Assembly (NCBI GenBank): GCA_010909165.1 | Contig: MU008187.1 | Coordinates: 66,247 to 130,246 of the forward strand | Source of the DNA: Anthoceros angustus | Taxonomy: Eukaryota; Streptophyta; Anthocerotopsida; Anthocerotales; Anthocerotaceae | Direction: 5' to 3' | DNA length: 64,000 nt | In this document: one piece after another, positions 21,801 through 33,957 of the stretch | Layout: each line of letters begins with the position of its first letter | Numbering within the stretch: the first letter of the stretch is position 1 | Notes under the pieces: generated by a model | Databases searched by the model: none | Seen by the model: the letters and a program-made list of their open reading frames with translations, nothing else | Told to the model about the DNA's origin: nothing | Translations under genes and position numbers: made by a program

Positions 21801-24160
21801 TTAGGCATTGAGAAGTATCATGCAAGTCACTTACACCATCAATGATGTCATCCACAGCAGTGGCTACTTGTATTCCCTCCTCCTGGTCAGGTATTGGACA
21901 ACAGAAATCCATTAGGCAGTCCAGATGAAAGCTAGCAACCTATTAATTGCCCACCTGACTACCATGTGTTCAAGAATATCACTTAACACATCAAAACCCT
22001 TAACTATGGCCCACTACTGATCAAAACGCAATCATACAGTCCCTAAGGCAAAGCAAAACTTACTACATAAAAGCGCCCCTCGTTGTCTCCCAGTTGAGAG
22101 GTAGGCTTCACCTGAACAGCTTTTGCAAACCCTGGAGGAACTGCAGGCCGAGGTATTGAAGTGCTTGTGTGATTAGTAGAAGGTGCTGGATTTGCAGTCT
22201 TGAGATTAAACCCAATGGACCTATTTGGTGACTTTGGAGAAGAGCCCCCATTTCCATCCATGGACATTCTCGCATCCCAAAGACTGCTCTCATCATGCTT
22301 TCTATTGATTTTCTGTTCATCATTTGAAAGCTTCTGCTCCTTTGACTGCTGGTATTCTTGCAGCTGCCGCTGATGCTGCTTCCGCATGAGTTCAAATGAC
22401 TCTGCATAAGACAGGCTGTCATATACATCAATTTCTTCAACACGAAGAACATACCCATTAAGATCGAACCAACCAGTTAACAAACCTCTTCGCTTCCGCT
22501 CCTGCTCCACTCTCTCTTCACTTGAGGGATCATCAAATCCAAAAGTCTCATCATTGATGAAGTCCGTTTCCTCCCGCCGCACATATGGAGATGCCTGAAA
22601 ATGTCAGGAGCCATAGTGGTGACATCCTAGACACCTCTAAACAGAGCAGTGAACTGCACAGATGTTTTACAAACACAGGCTTGTCAATAGCAAGTATGTT
22701 TCAGTTCACCTTGACCTGTCTAGTTGGCTGATACTGGTCATGGCCACGGCCATAGCGAGTAAATCCAGTATATCTTGACGAATTGCCTGGTAAGGCACTT
22801 GCAAAGACACTTCGAGGACCACCACCACTACCCAGGAGGCCATCACGCTCAGATGGCACCCAACCAGAACGGCCTGTCACACTGGCTTGCCCACAAGCAT
22901 GGGCTCCAGAATCTGGGAGACAACCATGCCATACATTTTAGAAATTGAAGTCCTTGAACATCCTAGCTGCAAAATCCAAATCAGAGAAGCCACAACTTCT
23001 ACAGAAGAAGCAGATTGCAATGAACAAATAAAAGTCGACAGGCAAGTGAACCATCAGCATCAGAGTGGTTTTCAGATTTTCTCCCCACAAGTAAATTTCA
23101 AGAAGAAGCCTACCCAACTCATCAGCATCCCAGTCATGAAATGGGCGCTTCTCTTTTTCTCTGTCACCGCACCCTGCTCGGTGCTCCCGCTTGCCCTGAC
23201 CAGAAGCACCTGCCCCTGCAGGCCTGTCAACAGAGCGAACATGCCCATTCTCACCCCAGTTCGCAGCTGGCCTGGGTGGGTAGCTGGTTGAAAATGCATT
23301 CCCGACTTCATCATCATACAGTTTTCGCCTGGGGCCTTGTTGGATCCCTGATACGCCACTTGATCCACTTGATCCAGGGCGCCATGAGTCTTTTCGCCAT
23401 TCTGGAATCTCCTGGGGAGATCTGATGTAGACCTCACTGCGCATGTCATACCACATTTCCACATTTGGTCCGAGCGTGATTGGTATGACATTATGTTTCC
23501 AGCCATAAATACTTAAAGTAGGAGACCCCTAGCCATCACACAGTTGGGATCAAGTCTTTTTTCCTATCTCGGCGTGGTAAGCCTCGAGATGCTGGAACAG
23601 GAATTGCGACACCTCCATCCACGATTTCGGGGGAGGATCTCTGCAAAGCAGATGACATTGGTAACTCAGCACAGGAAGTTGATTTGATTAGGTAAAAAGA
23701 CAAATCATTGGATCATGTAAATTCTACAGAAGATGAACTTAAGATACAAATGAAGAGATCACATGTGCCATCATATATTTGACCCTGACCAAGTCTTAAC
23801 AGCATTGAATAATACTACCTCCACAATATGGGGTCAAGGCCACCTGGCCGTAATTTGCATGATTCATGATCAGCAAAGGACAAGAGAAAATCCCTTGTGT
23901 AGCAATGCTTGGCAGATCTGCAGCCAAAAAGAGAATGGCACAATCAACATGACATGTGCTCTGACACTTAAGTTGCAGCACAAAGCAGTAGAACCGGGTG
24001 TCACAGGACACACTGCAAGCACCAGTACAGGAGATAAAAGATACCCACGATTCAAACATGGCAGGCAAGAGACAGGTTCAGAAATTACTTGGACGTCAGA
24101 CAAGGAGAAGCTGGATATCCTTCGGTTGCACCAGGGCCAACTCCTTCCTCACCCATCTGA
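18845..24160 (-). CDS. CBE1-like protein (Conserved Binding of eIF4E 1; plant 4E-T-like), multi-exon
   Basis: CBE1 (Arabidopsis At4g01290) is a plant eIF4E-binding protein found with the 5' cap complex and implicated in mRNA regulation. On the minus strand, in family order: SERDGLLGSG and RYGRGHDQYQPTRQ (exon about 22912-22710), ETDFINDETFGFDDPSSEER, RKRR, SFELMRKQ and STSIPRPAVPPGFAKAV (22594-22064), DQEEGIQVATAVDDIIDG (near 21890-21835), LDDWDLSINGG and RSVLDKL (21808-21459), PPGPSLEDIEKGLAAVDTG (near 20920), HARHLLSLLQ (near 20600), TLESLFGKAFMNELRAQDKPVS (near 20390-20320), and a Pro/Gln-rich C-terminal tail (19647-18973). Splice sites fit (for example GTAAGT at 22063, TTTCAG at 22595). 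The 5' end is uncertain: a possible first exon near 24160-24080 contains SFSLSDVQ, which may be the eIF4E-binding start region, and a further likely exon is at 23655-23537. Some C-terminal blocks switch frame, so exact exons or small breaks remain unsettled. Confidence 0.75.
22402..22485 (-). other. 84-nt in-frame intron (exitron candidate) in the CBE1-like gene
   Basis: Between RKRR and SFELMRK, which are adjacent in the Arabidopsis homologue, lies an 84-base insert with GTTTGT at its 5' end and TTATGCAG at its 3' end. It has no stop and its length is divisible by three, so retention would add 28 residues without a frameshift. Confidence 0.65.
23114..23465 (-). CDS. Basic, Gly/Arg-rich exon of the CBE1-like gene
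   Basis: This exon encodes EVYIRSPQEIPEWRKDSW, a Gly/Ser-rich turn, RRKLYDDEVG and FHDWDADELG. It ends at a GTAGGC donor (23113). In CBE1 homologues the same position is a charged, low-complexity region ahead of the DGLLGSG block. The joint to the upstream exon at 23537-23655 (ending near KKDLIPTV) is uncertain. Confidence 0.55.
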
Positions 24161-24505
24161 GTCGACACTTCGAAAACTTTGGACAATCCTGAAACCACAT
24201 TCGAGGCGCTTGCACACTGACCTACGACAATCTGAGCCACCAGCCTGACTGATCTGCAGCTGCCACACAGCCTGCTCCGCGCCGAGGGCTAGGCAGATCC
24301 AAAGACAAATCATCCACTAGAAACCTCGATCCAAGGTGCCACGATATTGCTAAACTCCAGCACGTCAGTATATAACAGAAAGGATCCTATGAGATACACA
24401 ATGGAGCGAGAGGAGGTTTTGTACATTTATACCGATACCTATATAGGTTACATATAAGAACGAAGTCCTTTATTATAGTCTACTTGGATGAAATTTTTCA
24501 AACAA

Positions 24506-25046
24506 GTCACCCCATCTAAGTATTGATCTAAGGACTGATCTATGCCTGAGCTACTTGCAACCAAGGGCATCCACTTCCTTTAGGCACCACAATCACCGAT
24601 CTAAGCGCAGGATGCTTAGTGTCCATTAGGTTTCCTATGTGTGTCCAAATGGCGAGGCCAAATGGACACACATTTATAAGAACGCTTAAGCATCCCGCTT
24701 AGATCGGTACTTAGATGGGGTGCCTAAAGGGAGTGGATGCCCTTGGTGCAAGTAGCTTAGGCACACCATGGTACAAGTTTATTAAGTACCAAGTCCCATG
24801 ACGAAATCCTTAGTGGACTCAAATAAAATTCTTCTTCTTCTCCATTTGGACACATAAGAGTGGGGTGTTTTCCAAAAATGAATAGTTGGGTGATTAAAAC
24901 TTTCAGATTCAATCGATATAAGATGCAAATAGATCAAACGTGTTTTAGATCTTTAAGAGTGTTTTATAATATATGTATGTAATTAGATCAAGAATAGATG
25001 GGGTGCCTAAAGGAGTGAATGCCCTGCTGCAAGTAGCTTAGGCACA
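24506..25046. mobile_element. Foldback / MITE-like inverted repeat with a third copy
   Basis: Arms of about 100 bp at 24543-24647 and 24663-24763 are inverted copies around a small centre (AAATGGCGAGGCCAAAT). Both contain GAGCTACTTGCA / TGCAAGTAGCTTAGG and GGGCATCCACT / AGTGGATGCCC. A third partial copy lies at about 24996-25046. No coding capacity. An unresolved base (n) sits at 25047. Confidence 0.8.
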
Positions 25047-25690
25047 NTATGCACGCCGCCATCTTCACACTCTCCACGTTCACTTGCTCGGCTCATGATT
25101 CAAAACATTCGCACACCCTTGGTGTGGTCGTCCCACAAGCACGTTGAGCAGCTTAGAGCTAGTAAATCGTGGTTTGCGAACCCGTCAAGATTCTAACATG
25201 CGATTTAGTAACTATAATATGCGTAGCTATAGAATAAGAAATTCTCCGATGCTATTATGCCATGACAATGACCAAAACGGACTCATTGGCTAAACACGTA
25301 GCGATATACTCCAATCTCGCTTCACTACATCAATTTCATGATCGCTTGCATGGCTTGAAGACTTTTCACAAGAAAGAGGCCGAAGAGTGGTTTAATGAAA
25401 TTATGAATAAAGTTAAAATAAAAAATCATTATATTAAAATATATCATACAAATAAAAATTCTTATATAATAAAATTACTATCTTTCATTATTAGCCTACA
25501 TTACTCTCCTTCCTCTCCTTTGGTTGAACCTATATTGTAGGAGGAGGAGGAGCCACCTTCTCCACGGCGACCACTACTCGAGATCCGGACATGGAAATTC
25601 CTCAACACCTTGGATATTCATGATATCCGGATGATGACTTTTCCAGCTCTGAATATACGGATGCATCAGCCGGTTCCCCTATAGTTGAAC
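25047..25690. other. Unassigned, AT-rich, one possible short frame
   Basis: A 92-codon plus-strand frame (25262-25540) with FHKKEAEEWFNEIMNKVK has no known match, and its second half is AT-rich and low in complexity. Sequence near 25555-25690 (SPRRP-type wording) could be a fragment of a copia inter-domain spacer on the plus strand, but this is weak. Confidence 0.25.
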
Positions 25691-25699
25691 CAGCTCACA

Positions 25700-25946
25700 G
25701 CATATGAAGAAGAAAACTCTTTAGAACAAGTCAATCCTTGAGGATACAACCTTTGCAAGGTACAACCTAATGTAAGCGATCAAAGTAGACAAGATGCTAC
25801 AACGTACTCTAATAAAATAGATTGGTAAGAATTCATTACAAGCGTGTGTCTTATATACTATCTACGAGCAGTCATACATTCGTGTATGTAACCTAACTAA
25901 CGAGATCGCTTTATATGATCCAAACCCTAACGGGTTTAATCCAACA
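25700..25946 (-). mobile_element. 3' LTR of the Ty1/copia element
   Basis: Reading the minus strand, the LTR starts TGTTGGATTAAACCC at 25946, typical of copia LTRs, and has a TATATAAG box near 25850. Its far end near 25700 is not sharply defined. The partner LTR would lie beyond the right end of the window. Confidence 0.55.
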
Positions 25947-26379
25947 CGCCCAGAAATGAGCACTGTATTGGGAAATCGACTATGGCGAGTCTACGTCTTG
26001 TGCCTCGCTCTGACGCCCTCGCAATAGCAGTGTTCCTCCTCTACGACATGTCACGAGCGAGGAACAAAGGAAGCGCAAGAGCAAGCAAGGAGAACCACAC
26101 TACCATCAGGCGCCACAACAAATGGAACGACTTGCTAAGCAAAGATGGAGGTAGCAAGCTGGAGGCTGCCGCTTGTGGATCTCATATCTCAGAGATAGGC
26201 GCAATGATGAAGAACAAGAAATTACGCCCATTTGAGGAAGAAATGTCGAGGGAGAAGTTCAACGCCACCGCCAGCCCGCCAAAATTTGCCTCGTGAGGAT
26301 AAGTGACTTCTCAAAGTAGCTGTATTGAGACACGCTTAGATATCACAGTAGAAGCCTTCATCCACCATGACCTGCAGCC

Positions 26380-27587
26380 TTTTTGAGGAAAATCCGAGGA
26401 GCTAGGAAGAAGAAGGCATAGGAAAGCCTCCTCAGACACCCATAGCTTCCATGTGCCGATAGTGCTACGCGGCAGCAGTAGTGCATTGGCTAGCAAGTCC
26501 GCTGTGGTTGCAAGATCTGTGGATACATGCTGAATTTTTACATGCTTCGCTTCGCCACATAATGTCTAATGTAATGGAATGGTGCACCTCTATGTGCTTA
26601 AAAGTAGCGTGAAGGCGTGGGTTAAGTGAAATCATAGCGTATTGTGACATGTTGTCACAAAGTGTATTGGAGTGGGATGTGACCGTGGGAACCAAGACTG
26701 CATGAAAACTCAAGGCATTCCCATATAGGCCTTTCCTTGGTACCTCCATCGCTCTGCCATGCGCCCTCGGTAGACAGAGCTCATGTAGAAGCTTTGCTTC
26801 TTTGAGCTCCAAAGGATGATGGCAAGATTAGACAACATAAAAAGAGTGGTCGAGATGCTCTCCTCCTGCATCGACCGCCGAGATGGTGAGCTCAATCGCA
26901 TCCGCGTAACTACAAGGTCAAGGTCACAGATCTTCCATTTCCCTAAGCATAAGCGTGGTTTATGGTGCTTGTAAATAACGAAATGCGGCGAATCTTAACG
27001 CGCCCAAAGGAACCGTCCAGATTGTCGAGGAACCGAAACGGAGCCGACAAATGATAATTTAATATCTAGACGAGTCCAACACAAAATGGTATCATATAAT
27101 TGAGACAAATTTACAAGAGATGGCTTTGTATAGGAATATGAGTTTGCTATAGCTTGACGCTCGCCTTCATCACCCGAGGGCACGATCACCGATCAACAAA
27201 GCTTAGTGCCACGCATCTCCAGTGTGAGACAAAGTTTTGCGTATAAGATAGATGAAAACGTCGTAAGGTCCTTTAAACGATATACTTAGCTCGGTGAAGA
27301 ATAATAGTATGCGCCGCCAACATTATCATGGATCAATCCCAGAACACCAAGCACAAAGGTAAGGGTCCTATATCCTTCATATCAAACTTTTGATGAAGCA
27401 TGCCTTTAACCCATGCTAATGATCGTAATCGCTTGACGCGAGGATGCATCACTCGATATAGAGAGCAAGAATAAACAACTATATGACCGCTCTTGGAATA
27501 TATATGTAGACATTGGCATCTCCAGTTACTCAGATAAGGAAACCAATGGACTTGTACTGTACTCAATTGTCTTATACCATTTCCCCG
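26380..27587 (-). pseudogene. Ty1/copia polyprotein, C-terminal part (end of RT, RNase H)
   Basis: On the minus strand, FQERSY (near 27495) is followed by SSRQAITIIS and KGMLHQKFDMKDIGPL, the copia RT segment near FDMKDLG, at about 27430-27350. RNase H follows, with LCDNMSQYA, NPRLHATFKHIEVHH and a HVSTDL block (about 26680-26500). The parts are in several frames with stops, so the element is dead. It continues on the right side of gypsy element C at 61375. Confidence 0.8.
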
Positions 27588-27805
27588 TGTATAACGATCT
27601 AGTCTCGAGAAACCCCCGTTAAAATGTGCCTGGCAAGTGAATTTTTTTGTTTTTTTTACCGAGTGGTGTGAAAATAAGTTGGTTAAGTAGGGGATATTTA
27701 TAGAAGAAATGTCCTTGGCCTATGGAGTTCTTTTTGTTTTCAGGTTAGAAAATAAATGGTCCGGAATTTGGTGTTCCTTGGCCCATGGACTCGGAATGTT
27801 CCCTA

Positions 27806-27826
27806 AAAGTCTATATATGTGAGATA
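27806..27826 (+). promoter_or_regulatory. TATA box, element C 5' LTR
   Basis: AGTCTATATATGTGAGATAG, conserved at the same position in the C 3' LTR (58010) and inverted in both B LTRs. Confidence 0.65.
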
Positions 27827-28192
27827 GGGGGTTGGAATAATTAGAGTCTATAAGTTGGGGTCGACCGGCCAGCGAATGAGTGTGGGGTTGTGGATTGGGA
27901 TGTGGGAAGCGGTCGTGAAACGAGGAGTAGGGGAACAGGGAAACTTAACCCTAGGAAATAGTCCGTTCAAACAACGGAGGCGCGGAGCGGGGAGCGGGCG
28001 GCGACAGCGTGAAGGCGAGCGTGAGTCGGCGGGGAGGCGCGCGAAGGAAGGAGCTCGAACCCCCATCGCGGCGCGTGCGGAGGAGGAGGAAGGCTGACAG
28101 GGCAGCGCTCCTTCTGAGGAGGTAGGAACCACAGGCTGACCCCCGAAATTCGCAGTGGCGTTGGTTTGGTGCGAGCCGGAAGACGTGAGAGG

Positions 28193-29640
28193 ATGGCGCC
28201 CAAGGTCCTACCGTGTGCTTGCCCAATGGAACATGGATCATTGGAAAGTTCAGTGAGGCTGGTGAAGGAGGCAAGCTGGGTTTCATGGAAGAGCGGTGGA
28301 ATTACATGAACACAGTGGAGTGTCGCGCGCCACAAGGAATGACCGGTGGGGATTTGCCGAGATTGGGACAGGTTGGGAGGTGTATGGTGTATGGCAAGGA
28401 GGAGGCGGGCGGTTTGGTGATGGGAGTCCGGAAAAAGAAGACACAGTTAAGCGGGCGTGGTCATGAGTGAGTGGTTGTGAGATTGTGGTGATTGATGGAG
28501 TGCGGCGGTGGCTCCTATGTTTCCTGTGACACTGAAGCGGGATTATTTGTCGACCACTTGCTGCTGTTCCTTCATGAAGTGGTCAAGGCGAAATCGATTG
28601 AAGGCGAATTCTCTTGACAAGTTGTGTGAAGAGAGGTTGAACTTGATTTCCTACCTCGGCCCTCTCTAATCTCACCATTTCGGTCCATCTTTATGTTTCG
28701 CTAGCTGCGAGGTGGAGATTGTAGCCTCCCTCCACATGTGGAAGCACGGTTAGGGAGGTGAAATGGGGCGGAGGAGGAGGAAAAATCGGATAGGCGAGTC
28801 GGTGGCGGCAGGCGGTTCGGAGGAAGGAAATTCCCACCGGCAAAGGAGGAAGACCGGGGTGAAAGGCGGGCATCGGTGAAAAAGGTGAGGATGCGTCACG
28901 GTCAGCAGGCGCCCTTCTGAGAAAATGAGCCAAGCGGCGGTGGAGGTGAGGAGGCGCGATCCGAGGACAATCAATCGACTGGATGCGGATGATGAATCAA
29001 CTCCAGGAGGGTTTAGGGCGACCTCGAGGCGGACCCCTCGGCATGGGAAGAGATTTTCAAGGGGACTCCAGCAGCAGCGGTGGATGCAACCCGGGTGGTG
29101 AGGTGCGCACCTTGAGGAGGAAAGTTCTCGGAGGAGGGATGGCGTCGGCGGGGCCGCCACAACAAGTGGACTTGCGAGGTGACCACGTCGATGATCCGCC
29201 CAAGCGGTTGTTGGATCAAGCGGCTTTAGCTCTCACGGCTCGGTGTGGCGGCGGGAGGAAGTGGTGAAGGCAGTTTGTGAAGGAGGCCAGCGCAAACAGC
29301 GGAGGAAGACAAGCGGAACCTAGAAATAAGGGCCAAGATTCAAGAAGATTTGTGCAGGCCCGGGAGAAGTTGCAAGCCATGAGCAGTGAGGAAGCACTCA
29401 TGGCTCAAATTAAGGATGCCCAGGCGAACCAGAGATGCGGGGAGTTGTTGCGAGCCAGGAGGCGAGGCGGCCTCGGTGGAAAAGGCCCATAAGCTGGCGG
29501 AGGCGTATAAGCGAGGCGGGATGAGGCACGTGGGGCGAGAAAGACAAAGGGAAGGGGCGGGAGTGGCAGGACCCACGGTAGCGGAAGGAACTCTGAGGAA
29601 GGAGCGGCAGAGGTGGCGAAACCTCACCTGTTCTTTGAGC
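28193..29640 (+). pseudogene. LTR-encoded reading frame, copy in C 5' LTR
   Basis: This is the same frame set as in the C 3' LTR: ATGGCGCCCAAGGT start, NMDHWKV, GFMEERWNYMN (near 28280-28310), FLHEVVKAK (near 28570), then basic and charged coiled-coil stretches including MAQIKDAQANQR and VEKAHKLAEAYKRG (29386-29520). Several frameshifts separate the blocks. Confidence 0.45.
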
Positions 29641-30202
29641 GCAGTGCAGTCGTGGAGTCCACTACTGTGAGGTCAAACTTCTGGGCATTGCAAGCAGGGA
29701 GCGGCGGGGCGGAGGCGGCAGTGCGACGTGGCGCCTCGCGAGACATAGGCCGACGGCGGTGTAGCCTACGGGAGGAGGAGGGTAGCACCTCAGTGCGGGG
29801 GTCCTATTATATTACGGCACATGGATGAGGAAACTTATGTTCTGGTCTATATGTGAATGGAGAACGTGCTTAACTTCATCCATGTGCGTGTGGAAATAGG
29901 AGGATCGGGGCCTACCTCGCAGTGAGGACCAGTGCATACTTCTACCGCTGCGCTTGGTGTGGGGTTGGCTTATGCGGAGGCGACTTTGGAGGAGTTGAGG
30001 AGGTCGAGCTTGGGTGGACGAGAGCCGATAATCTCTCGCAATAGGCGGCGGTGGAAGATGCGGAAGCCCAGGCGGTACACCTCAAATTGAGGCGTGGCGG
30101 TGGCAGGTGGAAGTAGTGTGGAGAACCAGTCCAGGCACCAACATGTGGAGAGCTCGTGGCGGCAGCAATGGAGGACGAGGGGCCGGGCAGCCCAAGTCAA
30201 GG

Positions 30203-33200
30203 TATGGAGTGTGGATGGTCGTCCGTGGGACACCGTGAGGTCCACATTCACCCTCAATGTCACAGAGGCTTAGATTAGCTCCCAAGGGAATGGTTTGTGC
30301 CAGAGGCGCTAACTTCTATCACTCGACCTTCACCTAAGTCGGGACACTTGCTATTACTCCTCTTACCTATCTACTCAACCACTACTACCCCGTCTAGCTA
30401 CCACGGACTCTTATTCCACGACCGCAAATCATTCCGCGGTGGCTCTCCTGTAGTTGCTTGCACCGAGGTGGGTCCCACACCAAACCCTAGCGACTTATTT
30501 GCGCGGCGCCCGCGGATCACCGCATCACGGCGTGCCGGATCGGCTTTGCACTCCACTTCATGCACACACACACACCGATTCCTAGGGACCAAAGTTCCAC
30601 AAATCCTCACCACACACACACACACAAAGGCGCCACACTCACACAACTTTACAAGGGCCTGTTCCTTGTGCACTTTCCACCGGCCCGGTTTGGTTTCTTT
30701 TGGATTCACACAATTCTCCTTGCTAGCCTCTCAATTAGTTCCCTTCTCAACCCCTCTCACACCTCGCATCATCTGATTGTTTAGTCACTCCTTCACCCAA
30801 TCTTCTCCTCTCTCTCTCTCTCCCTCAATTCGCCCGAGCTTCAACCATCCACTCAACACTTCTCGATTTGAACACAACTAGCGAGGACAAGGTGAAGGAA
30901 AGAAGAACCCCGGGCGTCCGCAGGCGTTACGAGCAAGCTCCGGACCGCCCGCGCCAATCCCTTGGTTTCCTCCTCCTTTGTCGGCCAAGATTGCTTTCAC
31001 CCTCCTCCCACGGAGCAAGCTCTCGACCACCCCTAGGCGTCGCGCACACCTCATCAATCGGACGTCTCCAACCACGAGCGGCGTGGGGATCTCAACCGGG
31101 GTTGCTCGGCGTGAGGGACCTAATTCGCCCCTCTTATACATCGGTGGGGCCATGATTTTAGGTCCTAAGATGGCTATCACGAAGGGCGCCACAATTCGGG
31201 CGATCCTAGGTCGATCGACATCCTAACCAAATTATCTTTGGGTTGCTACCACCTGCCCTCGCTATCTGCGCGCCCTACCTCGACTTGGTCCGTCCTCCAT
31301 TGCGCCACGAGCTCTCACCTTGCCGCTGGTCGGGGGTTCTCCCACTACTTCCACCTCACATCGCTGCTGGGCGAATTTGAGGTGTACCACTGGGCTTCGC
31401 ATCTTGGCCGCCTATTCTTGAGGATTACGGTTCCTCGTCCACCCAAGCTGGACCTCCTCCTCGCTCAACTCCTCCAAAGTCGCCTCGCATAATAGGGGCC
31501 AACCCCACACGGCGTGGTAGAAGTATGCACCGGGTCCTCACTTGCGATGGGTAGGCCCGATCCCTCCTATTTCCACACGCACATGGGCCGGTGAGGTTAA
31601 GCCGCGTTCTCCATTCACATATAGACCGAGCACATAAGTTTCCTCATCCATGTGCCGTAATATAATAGGACCCCTGCGGTGAGGTGCTTACCCTCCTCCC
31701 GTAGGCTACACACAGTTGCACGGCCATGTCCTCGCGAGGCGCCACGTCGCACCACTCGCCCGCCACACCTTGGGTTGGTTGCGCCAATGTCGGTGGCGGT
31801 TTCGACTAGCGTAGTGGACTCCCACGGTCGTTGTTCAACCTTGGTAGGTGAGGTTTGGCTACCTCGGTTCTTGCTTCCTTCTCGTGGCCTTCCGCTACCC
31901 GATCGTGGTCACCCTGCTTCCCTTCCCTTTGTCTTTTCGGCCACGTGCCTCATCCGCTCCGCTTATATCGCTCCGAGCTTATGGGCCTTTTCCAGAGGCC
32001 GCCTCACACTCTCGCAACAACTCCCCTGCATCTCTGGTTCGTCGTGGGCATCCTTAATTTGAGCCATGAGTGCTTCCTGGCTCGTCATGGCACAACTTCT
32101 CCTGCCACCGCACAAATCTTCTTGAATCTTGGCCCTTATTTCCTCTAGGTTCCGCTTGTCTTCCTCCGATTGCTTGCGCTTGGCCTCCTCTTCGTCAAAC
32201 TGGCCTTCACCACTTCCTCCGTCGCCCCTTGAGCCGGTGAGAGCTAAAGCGCTTGATCCAACAAATCACTTGGGCGGATCATCGGCGTGGTCGGCTCACT
32301 GCAAGTCCACTTGTTGTGGCGGCCCGCGACGCCATCCCTCGAGAACTTTCCTCCCAGTGCGCACCCTCACCAATTCGGTTGCATCCACCTCTGTTGCGGT
32401 GGAGTCCCTTGAAAATCTCTTCCCATCTTTGAGGAGGTCCGCCTCGAGGTCAGCCCTAAACCCTCCGGAGTTGATTCATCATCGCATCCAGTCGAAAATT
32501 GTCCTCGGATCGCGCCTCTTCTCGCCACCTCAAGCTTTTGGCTTTCATGGCCTTGGCGCCCGTTTTCGACACAGTGGCGCATCCGCCTTCACCTTTTGAT
32601 GCCCGCCTTCACCCCGGTCTTCCTCCTTTCTTTGGTGGGAATTTCCTTCTCCTCCTCAGCTGCATGCCGACTCGGCTATCCGATTTTTCCTCCTTGGGCT
32701 CCTCCGCCTTCCATTTCACCTCCCTAACGGCTTCCACATGTGGAGGCTACAATCTCCACCTCTGGCGGGCTTGGCGTAAACATAAAGATGGACGAGAAAT
32801 GGTGAGATTAGAGAGGCGAGGCGGAGAAATCAAGTTCAACCTCTCTTCACACAACTTCGAGAATTCGCCCCAATCGATCTTCGCTGACCACTTCATGAAG
32901 GAACGGCAAGTGGTCGGACAAATAATCCACCTTCTTGTCTTTGCGAAACATAGGAGCCACTGGCGGACCCATCAAGCTGCCTGTTGCCAATCCCTCGTCA
33001 ACCGGCCGTTGGGTTGCACGCTTTAACCGGTTGCTGCCGTGCTTCTTTTCCGGCGGCTCCATCACCAAACCGCCGCCTCCTCCTTCGCCCATACACCCTT
33101 CTAACCAGGTCCCAATCCCCGCGCTCTAAATCCCCTTTGGTTCTGTCCTTGGTGGCGCGCACTCTGCACACCGTCCCGAGTTCATGTAATTCCACCGCTC

Positions 33201-33941
33201 TTCCATGAAACCCGGCTTGACTCCTTCACGACTCCCGGCTCGAACTTTCCAATGATCCATGTTCGGCCATTGGGCAAGCACAATTTGTGGTGACCTTGGG
33301 CGCCATCCTCTCACGGTCTTCGGTCTCGCGCCACCCAACGCCACCTCGCTGCGAATTTCACGAGGTCGGTCTCGAGGTTCCTACCTCCTCGGCAAGGAGG
33401 CGCTCGCCGCGCCTTCCTCCTCTGCGTCGCGCCTCGGCGGGTTCGGGCTCCCGTCGTTCGCCTCGCGCCTCTCGATCACGGTCCCCGACCGGCTCCTCGA
33501 CCGTCGGCGCTTGCCGTCGTCGCGCTCTCGCTCCGTCGCCGCCGTTGCGCTCCGTTGTTTGAGCGGATTACATCATTTCCTAGGGTTAAGTTTCCCGGTT
33601 CCCCTACTCTGTTAGACCTCTCGACCGCTTCCACATCCCAATCCACAACCCCACACTCATTCGGCCGCGGTTGTCACCCCAACTTATAGACTCTAATTTC
33701 CAACCCCCTATCTCACATATATAGACTTTTTAGGGAACATTCGTCCATGGGCCAAGGAACACCAAATTCCGGACCATTTATTTTCTAACCTAGGCAATAA
33801 AACAAAAAGAACTCCATAGGCCAAGGACATTTTTACTATGAATATCCCCAACTACCGTCACTTATTTTCACACCTCTACCAAAAAAACAAAAAATTCACT
33901 TGGGCACATTTTAACGGGGTTTCGAGACTAGATCGTTTACA
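30203..33941 (-). repeat. Element B 3' LTR
   Basis: It runs from the inverted TCCACA-type end (ATGGAGTGTGGA) to the inverted start (GATCGTTTACA). It has the inverted TATA box near 33716 and the inverted ATGGCGCCCAAGG at 33306. It pairs with 47197-50912. Confidence 0.85.
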
Positions 33942-33957
33942 TACTCCCTTCTCATTT
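33942..33957 (-). other. Polypurine tract of element B
   Basis: On the minus strand the bases AATGAGAAGGGAGTA directly precede the 3' LTR start TGTAAACG. Elements A and C carry the same tract. Confidence 0.7.

Larger units (their letters stand above)
27588..30202 (+). repeat. Element C 5' LTR, first part
   Basis: It begins TGTATAACGATCTAGTCTCG and matches the first 2.6 kb of the 3' LTR (57799 onwards). It stops at CCCAAGTCAAGG, where element B begins. A TATA box (AGTCTATATATGTGAG) is near 27810, and the conserved ATGGCGCCCAAGGT is at 28193. Confidence 0.85.

Noticed and set aside
30203-33941. Independent genes on either strand of the LTRs (several frames over 100 codons)
   Set aside because: They recur in each LTR copy, and most are GC-rich shadows. 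Only the frame set starting ATGGCGCCCAAGGT keeps motifs across families.
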